The position numbers and the translations under genes are program-made. DNA of 6,113 nucleotides from Oscillospiraceae bacterium (GTDB lineage: Bacteria > Bacillota > Clostridia > Oscillospirales > Oscillospiraceae), in the NCBI GenBank assembly GCA_017646545.1, contig JAGCMI010000067.1, positions 1-6,113 of the forward strand, in the 5' to 3' direction. The notes beneath the pieces were generated by a model. The model was not told the DNA's origin. It saw only the letters and a program-made list of their open reading frames with translations, and did not search any database. Of this stretch, positions 1 through 4,522 are shown piece by piece (position 1 is the first letter of the stretch; the number at the start of each line of letters is the position of its first letter).

Positions 1-201
1 GCCGGCACCCACCAGCACCTTGGGGCAGTTGTCCGCCACCGCCTTGATAGCCTCAGGGGCGCAGGCGGTACGGAAGGTGATTTCCATGGTGTCCACGCCA
101 CCGGCGGCCATAGCCTTGGCAGTGGGAACGGCATCTTCGACCTTGTCCAGTACAACAACGGGTACCACGATGGAATTGGCGAGTCTGGTTAATACATCCA
201 T
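1..201 (-). CDS. eda: KDPG/KHG aldolase, 5' part only
   Basis: Class I aldolase that cleaves 2-keto-3-deoxy-6-phosphogluconate to pyruvate and glyceraldehyde-3-phosphate (many homologues also act on 4-hydroxy-2-oxoglutarate). It is the last step of hexuronate catabolism in the cytoplasm. The first 67 residues are present and run off the left edge. They contain the family's first strands: VVPVVVLDK (residues 12-20), then AVPTAKAMAAGGVDTMEITFRT. E40 of the EITFRT motif corresponds to the catalytic Glu and R44 to the phosphate/carboxylate-binding Arg of E. coli Eda. The fragment ends at VLVGAG, the start of the conserved VGAGTV strand. The Schiff-base lysine lies beyond the edge. The ATG at 199-201 follows AGGAGG (minus strand, 216-211) by 9 nt, a good fit. 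The gene lies downstream of the AraC-type gene on the same strand but has its own consensus promoter. Family assignment is very secure. Confidence 0.95.
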   Translation of the reverse strand, partial: MDVLTRLANSIVVPVVVLDKVEDAVPTAKAMAAGGVDTMEITFRTACAPEAIKAVADNCPKVLVGAG

Positions 202-217
202 TTGATTTTACCTCCTG

Positions 218-233
218 TGGCTGGTGTCAGCCA
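218..233 (-). promoter_or_regulatory. Leader hairpin just upstream of the eda ribosome binding site
   Basis: Perfect inverted repeat TGGCTG-ACAC-CAGCCA (minus-strand reading), a 6-bp stem with a 4-nt loop. It ends one base before the C/A preceding the AGGAGG Shine-Dalgarno of eda. In RNA it would stand immediately 5' of the ribosome landing site without hiding it. It could stabilise the transcript 5' end, modulate initiation, or be a protein operator in DNA. The pairing is visible; the function is inference. Confidence 0.5.
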
Positions 234-234
234 T

Positions 235-264
235 AATGTACTTTATTCTGTGATATTTTACCAA
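235..264 (-). promoter_or_regulatory. Possible second, weak eda promoter (P2)
   Basis: Reading the minus strand, TTGGTA (264-259) is followed by the overlapping -10-like hexamers TAAAGT (245-240) and TACATT (240-235), each 4 of 6 matches to TATAAT. TAAAGT sits at the same distance from the TAAAA end of the recurrent motif (256-275) as the perfect TATAAT of uxaB does from its copy. A transcript from here would begin about at the leader hairpin. Weak hexamers would suit an activator-dependent promoter. Supported only by spacing and partial matches. Confidence 0.25.
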
Positions 265-275
265 AACGGGCATAT
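256..275 (-). promoter_or_regulatory. Candidate regulator site in the eda leader
   Basis: The minus strand reads ATATGCCCGTTTTGGTAAAA. This aligns, with a one-base and a two-base gap, to ATATGCTCTTTTG...TAAAA at the uxaB promoter (1412-1432), and its left part to ATATTGCTCTTTTT before araC. The site lies downstream of the strong eda promoter and overlaps the -35 region of the weaker P2. The obvious candidate binder is the AraC-type protein encoded next door. Candidate only, found by eye. Confidence 0.4.
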
Positions 276-288
276 ATCCACAAATATA

Positions 289-317
289 ATTATAATAAGC
301 ATTATGTTTCATGTCAA
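289..317 (-). promoter_or_regulatory. Consensus sigma-A promoter for eda
   Basis: On the minus strand TTGACA (317-312) and TATAAT (294-289) are both perfect matches to the sigma-A hexamers and are separated by exactly 17 nt. The expected start of transcription is near 282, giving a leader of about 80 nt before the eda ATG. An imperfect inverted repeat, GTGATAT (250-256) against ATATCCAC (274-281), lies just downstream of the expected +1 and could be an operator. A promoter this strong on a catabolic gene suggests constitutive expression or control by repression. Confidence 0.8.
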
Positions 318-400
318 TGGGATTTTCGGAATAATGCGGATGGGGATATGGATTTTTGGGTGAATTTTATCAGGAATCATGGGATAACAATGGAGGGCAG

Positions 401-418
401 AAGCGCGCAACCGCGCTT
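401..418 (-). terminator. GC-rich hairpin over the araC stop codon, possible weak terminator
   Basis: Perfect palindrome AAGCGCG-N4-CGCGCTT, a 7-bp stem with a 4-nt loop. It begins inside the TAA stop codon of the AraC-type gene. In the transcript the stem is followed by CUGCCCUCC rather than a run of U, so it is not a canonical intrinsic terminator. It may still act as a 3' stabiliser or pause site separating araC from eda. The structure is certain, the terminator role is not. Confidence 0.4.
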
Positions 419-1307
419 AAGATTCATCTGTACTGTCTGAGCTAAGCGGACGAACGGAACGGGCATATTCCCGGGGGGAAATGGCATATTCTGCCCGGAA
501 CGCCCGGTAAAAACCGGCGTAGTCAGAAAAACCACAGTTGCTGTAAACTTCGTTTGGCTTCTTTCCCTGAGCCAGTAGGTGGCGGGCAATCAAAAGGCGT
601 TTCTTTTGAATATAACGGTAAACACTGGTGCCCACTTGCCGGTTAAACTCATGGCTAAGATGGTATTTACTCACATATACCAGTTCGGCCAACATATCCA
701 GTGACAGCGGCTCGCTATAGTGCAGATTTACATAATCGACCACTTCGGAAATAGCGCGACTGGAGTGAGCAATTTCCTCTAAATGTCCACTGGGATTGGT
801 GGCGAATCGATTGATGGTTACCAGTAATTGGATCAGTAAGCTCTGCCGCAATAAATCGGAACCATAGTTGTCGCTCTCAGACTCCTGCCACAATTGCTCA
901 AATAACTTTAGCACATGGCTGGTATCTTCTGGCTTAAGGCGAAGTAAATTACCTCGATTTGGTCCGCTGGAGCCCAAATGCTTGGCCAGATCGGACAAAG
1001 GTGTTGAGATACGGCTTAATAGTTGCGGATCCACCCATAGAACAAAACGCTCGTAATCCGACATTTCCGGACGAACGCATATCTGGTGTAGTTCCTGAGG
1101 GCTGATTAGCAGAAGATCACCGGGCATAACATGATATTGCCGACTCTCGATGGTATAGGTCACATCTCCGGAGATCAAAAAGTATATTTCGTGAAAGTCG
1201 TGGTGGTGTAGTTCCACGTCTTGCAGATACTTATCCTTCTTATACTGCAACTCAAAATCCTCCCGTCCCATTTCCTGACGGGGGTCAAAACGGTGTGCTT
1301 GTCTCAT
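417..1307 (-). CDS. AraC-family transcriptional regulator with cupin sensor domain
   Basis: A 296-residue cytoplasmic DNA-binding protein, a typical length for the family. The N-terminal half is an AraC-type cupin: residues 34-40 read HHHDFHE, and MPGDLLLISPQELHQ spans 61-75, the usual sugar-sensing fold. The C-terminal third is the double helix-turn-helix domain. HTH1 lies around 201-245 (LSLDMLAELVYVSKYHLSHEF, split here only by position). HTH2 follows at about 251-283 with the family signature GFSDYAGFYRAFR and SPREYAR. The gene diverges from uxaB and sits upstream of eda, so it most likely senses a hexuronate or pathway intermediate and controls both units; that role is inferred from position. 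An in-frame ATG five codons upstream (1320-1322) overlaps the Shine-Dalgarno and was rejected as the start. Its codon choice looks less biased than that of uxaB and uxaA, fitting low expression. Confidence 0.9.
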   Translation of the reverse strand: MRQAHRFDPRQEMGREDFELQYKKDKYLQDVELHHHDFHEIYFLISGDVTYTIESRQYHVMPGDLLLISPQELHQICVRPEMSDYERFVLWVDPQLLSRISTPLSDLAKHLGSSGPNRGNLLRLKPEDTSHVLKLFEQLWQESESDNYGSDLLRQSLLIQLLVTINRFATNPSGHLEEIAHSSRAISEVVDYVNLHYSEPLSLDMLAELVYVSKYHLSHEFNRQVGTSVYRYIQKKRLLIARHLLAQGKKPNEVYSNCGFSDYAGFYRAFRAEYAISPREYARSVRPLSSDSTDES

Positions 1308-1315
1308 TTTTATAG

Positions 1316-1320
1316 CCTCC
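1316..1320 (-). promoter_or_regulatory. Shine-Dalgarno that fixes the araC start
   Basis: The minus strand reads GGAGG at 1320-1316, 8 nt before the ATG at 1307-1305. The earlier in-frame ATG (1322-1320) shares its G with this site and has no upstream purine-rich sequence at proper spacing. The downstream ATG (MRQAHRF...) is therefore the better start. Confidence 0.8.
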
Positions 1321-1344
1321 ATTTCGACAAAAATCCTTGACGAT

Positions 1345-1373
1345 ATTTTATTCTATCCCAAGAATAAAGTCAA
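1345..1373 (-). promoter_or_regulatory. Promoter of the AraC-type gene
   Basis: On the minus strand TTGACT (1373-1368, 5 of 6 consensus) is followed after exactly 17 nt by TAAAAT (1350-1345, 5 of 6). The expected start is near 1338, giving a leader of about 30 nt. The left arm of the inverted repeat at 1379-1423 lies just upstream of the -35, so the regulator could act here too (autoregulation is inferred). Confidence 0.7.
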
Positions 1374-1378
1374 TGGGA

Positions 1379-1423
1379 AAAAGAGCAATATTTACAATGT
1401 AGCACCGCAAAATATGCTCTTTT
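1379..1423. repeat. Bulged inverted repeat between the divergent promoters, candidate operator
   Basis: Left arm AAAAGAGCA-A-TATTT (1379-1393) is the reverse complement of right arm AAATATGCTCTTTT (1410-1423) over 14 bases, with one extra A at 1388. A 16-nt spacer separates the arms. The right arm reaches the -35 region of uxaB and the left arm abuts the -35 of araC. A second pair, TTTACAA (1391-1397) and TTGTAAA (1425-1431), interlocks with it. No converging genes end here, so a terminator is unlikely. A binding site shared by both divergent promoters is the best reading. Confidence 0.55.
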
Positions 1424-1432
1424 GTTGTAAAA
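1412..1432 (+). promoter_or_regulatory. Candidate regulator site overlapping the uxaB -35 region
   Basis: ATATGCTCTTTTG (1412-1424), then TTG, then TAAAA (1428-1432). It matches the minus-strand site in the eda leader at 256-275. Its first part is also the right arm of the 1379-1423 inverted repeat. It points toward uxaB and overlaps the -35, where AraC-family activators commonly bind. Confidence 0.45.
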
Positions 1433-1448
1433 AGTTTGCATATATAAT
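1420..1448 (+). promoter_or_regulatory. uxaB operon promoter, perfect -10 and poor -35
   Basis: TATAAT at 1443-1448 is a perfect -10. At 17-nt spacing the -35 position holds TTTTGT (1420-1425), a poor match; the better TTGTTG (1422-1427) leaves a short 15-nt spacer. Transcription would begin near 1455. A strong -10 with a weak -35 overlapped by a candidate regulator site is the usual layout of an activator-dependent promoter of the AraC class. The activator role is inferred. Confidence 0.6.
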
Positions 1449-1464
1449 AGTAACATCAAATAAA

Positions 1465-1476
1465 GGACGAAAGTCC
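1465..1476 (+). promoter_or_regulatory. GNRA-loop hairpin in the uxaB 5' leader
   Basis: GGAC-GAAA-GTCC, a 4-bp stem closed by a GAAA tetraloop. It is about ten bases from the predicted transcript start and a few bases before the GGAGGAG Shine-Dalgarno (1481-1487). GNRA tetraloops are unusually stable, so this short stem is likely to form. A plausible role is protection of the mRNA 5' end, inferred from its position. Confidence 0.5.
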
Positions 1477-1492
1477 CGATGGAGGAGTTTTT

Positions 1493-2992
1493 ATGGAAAA
1501 ACTTAATTACGCGACCTTGAAAAATTCTGGCTACACCGGTTATATTCTGGAAAACGCTCCGGAAAAGGTTCTGCAGTTTGGCGAAGGTAATTTCCTGCGG
1601 GCTTTTGTCGATTACTGGTTTGATCTTGCCAATGAGAAGGCTGGTTGGAATGGTAAGTGCGTTTTGGTGCAGCCCATCGCTCCCGGCCTGACGGGCATGA
1701 TTAATGAGCAGGAGGGTCTGTACACCCTGTATCTGCGTGGTAGCCAGAATGGCCAGAAGGTGGATGATATGCGTGTCATCTCTTCTGTTTCCCGTTGCTT
1801 GAATCCCTATGAGGCTGAGGGCTTTGAGAAGATGATGGAAGTTGCTGTTTCCGATGATCTGGAGATCATTGTATCCAATACCACCGAAGCCGGCATCGTC
1901 TACGATCCTGCTTGCCAGCTGGCAGACAAGCCTGCCAATTCCTTCCCCGGTAAGCTGACCCAGGTGCTCTACAAGCGTTGGCAGGCTGGTAAGAAGGGGA
2001 TCATCATGCTGGCTTGTGAGCTGATCGACAATAACGGTAAGGAACTGCTCAAGTGTGTCAATCAGTACATCGCTCAGTGGGAATTGGAAGAAGAGTTTAA
2101 AAATTATGTCAACTGCGAGTGTACCTTCTGTGGCTCTTTGGTTGACCGCATTGTTCCCGGCCGCATTCGTGATCCTCAGGAAGTGGCCCAGCTGGAGCAG
2201 AAGCACGGCTATGCCGATCCTCTGCTGGATGTTGGCGAAGTCTTTGGCCTGTGGGTTATCGAGGGAGACCCTGCACTGAACGATGTGCTGCCTTTCCGCA
2301 AGGCTGGTCTGGAGAGCAATGTCTTTGTTGCCGCTGACATGACTCCCTATAAGAAGCGTAAGGTCCGTATCCTAAACGGCGCCCACACCGGCTTCGTTCT
2401 GGGTGCTTATCTGGCTGGCTTCGATATTGTTCGTGACTGCATGGCAGACAGCACTGTCCTTGGCTACATGAACAAGATGTTGCTGGAGGAAGTGGTTCCC
2501 GTTCTGCCCCTGGATCAGGAAGATTGCAAGAACTTTGCCGCTGCTGTGCAGGATCGCTTCAACAACCCCTTCGTTAACCACGAATTGATGAGCATTTCCC
2601 TGAACTCCACCTCTAAGTGGCGTGCAAGATGCATGCCCTCCTTCCTGGAGTATGTGGATACCTTCGGTAAGTTGCCGAAGTGCATGACCATGAGCTTCGC
2701 AGCTTACATGGCTTTCTTCTCCAGCGAAATCCAGGAGCTGAATGAGCAGGGTCTGGTCTGCCGCCGTCCCAAGGGCAATACCTATGTCTGCAATGATGAT
2801 CGTTGGGCGCTGGAATTCTACTATGCGCACAAGGACGATTCTGTGGAGGATCTGGTCCACGCTGTTATGACCAATGAGCAGATGTGGGGTCAGGATCTGA
2901 CTGCGGTTGCCGGTTTCGAAGCGGCTACCGTTGCAAATCTGAAGAAGATTCGCACCGAAGGCGCTCTGGCTGCTTACGCATCCTGCCTGTAA
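1493..2992 (+). CDS. uxaB: Tagaturonate reductase (altronate oxidoreductase)
   Basis: NADH-dependent reduction of D-tagaturonate to D-altronate in the cytoplasm, the second step of galacturonate breakdown. It is a long-chain mannitol dehydrogenase family protein of 499 residues (E. coli UxaB is about 483). The N-terminal dinucleotide-binding half starts with VLQFGEGNFLRAFVD (26-40) and carries SNTTEAGI (128-135), CELIDNNG (175-182) and FCGSLVDRIVPG (212-223). The catalytic motif K-x4-N-G-x-H is intact as K290, N295 and H298 in RKVRILNGAHTG. These motifs match UxaB more closely than the mannonate enzyme UxuB, so tagaturonate is the preferred substrate. The ATG follows GGAGGAG (1481-1487). Lysine is almost always AAG and CGT/GGT codons are frequent, suggesting high expression. 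First gene of the operon. Confidence 0.95.
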   Translation: MEKLNYATLKNSGYTGYILENAPEKVLQFGEGNFLRAFVDYWFDLANEKAGWNGKCVLVQPIAPGLTGMINEQEGLYTLYLRGSQNGQKVDDMRVISSVSRCLNPYEAEGFEKMMEVAVSDDLEIIVSNTTEAGIVYDPACQLADKPANSFPGKLTQVLYKRWQAGKKGIIMLACELIDNNGKELLKCVNQYIAQWELEEEFKNYVNCECTFCGSLVDRIVPGRIRDPQEVAQLEQKHGYADPLLDVGEVFGLWVIEGDPALNDVLPFRKAGLESNVFVAADMTPYKKRKVRILNGAHTGFVLGAYLAGFDIVRDCMADSTVLGYMNKMLLEEVVPVLPLDQEDCKNFAAAVQDRFNNPFVNHELMSISLNSTSKWRARCMPSFLEYVDTFGKLPKCMTMSFAAYMAFFSSEIQELNEQGLVCRRPKGNTYVCNDDRWALEFYYAHKDDSVEDLVHAVMTNEQMWGQDLTAVAGFEAATVANLKKIRTEGALAAYASCL

Positions 2993-3001
2993 TTCACGCA
3001 A

Positions 3002-3029
3002 GAGGGGAGGGACTTAGTTTCTCCCACTC
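3002..3029 (+). repeat. Intercistronic hairpin between uxaB and uxaA
   Basis: GAGGGGAG (3002-3009) pairs with CTCCC-A-CTC (3021-3029), an 8-bp stem with one bulged A and an 11-nt loop, 9 nt after the uxaB stop. It is followed by an A-rich stretch and the strong AAGGAGG Shine-Dalgarno of uxaA (3037-3043), not a U tract. It is therefore not a terminator; a processing or stability element between cistrons is plausible. Confidence 0.45.
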
Positions 3030-3049
3030 CAAAAATAAGGAGGTTTTCC

Positions 3050-4522
3050 ATGCCTGATTTCATCCATATCCATCCCGATGATAATGTGGCTGTTGCGCTG
3101 ACTGCGATTGCTGCCGGTACTGAATTTGCCGGTGTAAAGGCCAATGTGGATATTCCCCAGGGTCACAAGATCGCGTTGAAGCCCATGGCTGTGAATGACC
3201 AGGTGATGAAGTATGGCTTCTCCATTGGTCATGCTACGACACCCATTGCCCCTGGCGATTGGGTACATACCCACAATATGAAAACCAATCTCTCCGGTGA
3301 GATTGAATATACCTACAATCCCAAGATCACCCATCCTGCACCGCAGCAGCCCGGAACCTTTATGGGTTACCGTCGTAAGGATGGTAAGGTGGGCATCCGT
3401 AATGAAATCTGGATTATTCCCACCGTTGGCTGCGTTAATGATATTGCCAAGGCCATGGTGAAGGAAAATCAGGACCTGGTAACAGGCTCCATCGACGGTC
3501 TGTATACTTTCCCGCATCCTTTTGGATGCAGCCAGACCGGCGCTGACCATGCACAGACCCGTAAGCTGCTGGCAGCGCTGACGCGTCACCCCAATGCTGG
3601 TGCAGTGCTGGTGTTGCATCTGGGTTGCGAAAATCTGACCCATGAGCAGTTCGTGGAGGAACTGGGTCAGTTTGATGAAAACCGTGTTAAATTCCTTACT
3701 TGCCAGCAGGTGGAGGATGAGTTTGAAGTGGGCCGTGCACTGCTTCAGGAACTGGCTGATTTTGCAGCTTCCTTCCAGCGTGAGCCTATCGCTGCATCTG
3801 AACTGGTGATTGGTATGAAGTGTGGCGGTTCTGATGGCCTGTCCGGTATTACTGCCAACCCCACCGTTGGTCGTTTCAGCGATATGCTGGTGGCGCAGGG
3901 CGGCTCTACTGTGCTGACCGAAGTGCCCGAAATGTTCGGTGCTGAGGGATTCCTCATGGATCGCTGCATTGACGAAACCGTGTTCCGCAAGGCGGTTGAC
4001 ATGATCAACGGCTTCAAGAATTATTTCCTGCGCCACAATGAGGTGGTCTACGAGAATCCCAGTCCCGGTAACAAGGCTGGTGGCATCACAACCCTGGAGG
4101 ATAAGTCCTGTGGTTGTGTTCAGAAGGGTGGCTCCGCTCCCATTATGGATGTGATCGGCTATGGCGATGCTGTGACTACCAAGGGTCTGAACATGCTCTA
4201 TGGTCCCGGTAATGACCTGGTATCTGCAACTGCACTGACTGCTGCCGGTGCCCACATGGTTCTTTTCACCACCGGTCGCGGTACTCCCTTCGGTGCTCCC
4301 GCACCCACTATGAAGATCTCCACCAATACCCCCTTGGCAATCAAGAAGGCTGGCTGGATCGATTTCAATGCCGGTGTGGTGGCTGATGGTCTGCGCACTT
4401 TGGACGAAGCAGGTGCTGACCTGATGCAGCTGGTTCTGGAAGTTGCTTCCGGTAAGCAGACCAAGACAGAGGAACGTGGCTTCCGTGAAATCTCCATCTT
4501 CAAGGATGGTGTGGTGCTGTAA
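3050..4522 (+). CDS. uxaA: Altronate dehydratase
   Basis: Dehydrates D-altronate to 2-keto-3-deoxy-D-gluconate, the third step of galacturonate catabolism; a metal-dependent cytoplasmic enzyme. It has 490 residues (E. coli UxaA is about 495) and is full length. An N-terminal SAF domain (about 1-80) ends with GDWVHTHNMKTNLS, where H73 and H75 are the likely metal or substrate contacts. The UxaA/GarD catalytic region follows with GIRNEIWIIPTVGCVN (115-130), FGCSQTGADH (158-167), LGCEN (191-195), CGGSDGLSGITANPTVGRFSD (258-278, positions of conserved residues), EVPEMFGAE (291-299) and NPSPGNKAGGITTLEDKS (336-353). Cysteines 128, 160, 193, 258 and 356 sit in conserved motifs. Cys354 next to Gly355-Cys356 is, from memory, a Leu in E. 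coli. The start is set by AAGGAGG 6 nt upstream. Codon bias resembles uxaB. Its stop directly abuts the next start. Confidence 0.95.
   Translation: MPDFIHIHPDDNVAVALTAIAAGTEFAGVKANVDIPQGHKIALKPMAVNDQVMKYGFSIGHATTPIAPGDWVHTHNMKTNLSGEIEYTYNPKITHPAPQQPGTFMGYRRKDGKVGIRNEIWIIPTVGCVNDIAKAMVKENQDLVTGSIDGLYTFPHPFGCSQTGADHAQTRKLLAALTRHPNAGAVLVLHLGCENLTHEQFVEELGQFDENRVKFLTCQQVEDEFEVGRALLQELADFAASFQREPIAASELVIGMKCGGSDGLSGITANPTVGRFSDMLVAQGGSTVLTEVPEMFGAEGFLMDRCIDETVFRKAVDMINGFKNYFLRHNEVVYENPSPGNKAGGITTLEDKSCGCVQKGGSAPIMDVIGYGDAVTTKGLNMLYGPGNDLVSATALTAAGAHMVLFTTGRGTPFGAPAPTMKISTNTPLAIKKAGWIDFNAGVVADGLRTLDEAGADLMQLVLEVASGKQTKTEERGFREISIFKDGVVL

Noticed and set aside
256..275. AAAACGGGCAT read as a catabolite-repression (cre) half site
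   Set aside because: It lacks the second half and the central CG context of the cre consensus. The match to the uxaB motif is better.
1308..1322. Longer AraC-type protein starting at 1322 (MEAIKM...)
   Set aside because: That ATG overlaps the GGAGG site and lacks its own ribosome site. The ATG at 1307 is correctly spaced.
1465..1485. GGACGAAAGTCC looked like part of a hammerhead ribozyme (stem II then GAAA)
   Set aside because: The required CUGAUGA core is absent upstream. A simple GNRA-capped hairpin explains the sequence.
1370..2206. Antisense open frame opposite the uxaB start
   Set aside because: It overlaps uxaB and its promoter, has no Shine-Dalgarno or domain, and its codon pattern mirrors uxaB.
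1493..2992. Fructuronate reductase (UxuB) instead of UxaB
   Set aside because: Same superfamily, but the QFGEGNFLRAF, CELIDNNG and FCGSLVDRIV motifs and the uxaA/uxaC neighbours fit UxaB.
3014..4255. Long open antisense frame opposite uxaA (413 codons)
   Set aside because: The plus strand encodes a full-length, motif-rich UxaA. The antisense translation has no recognisable domain and no ribosome site, and strong codon bias in uxaA explains the lack of stops.
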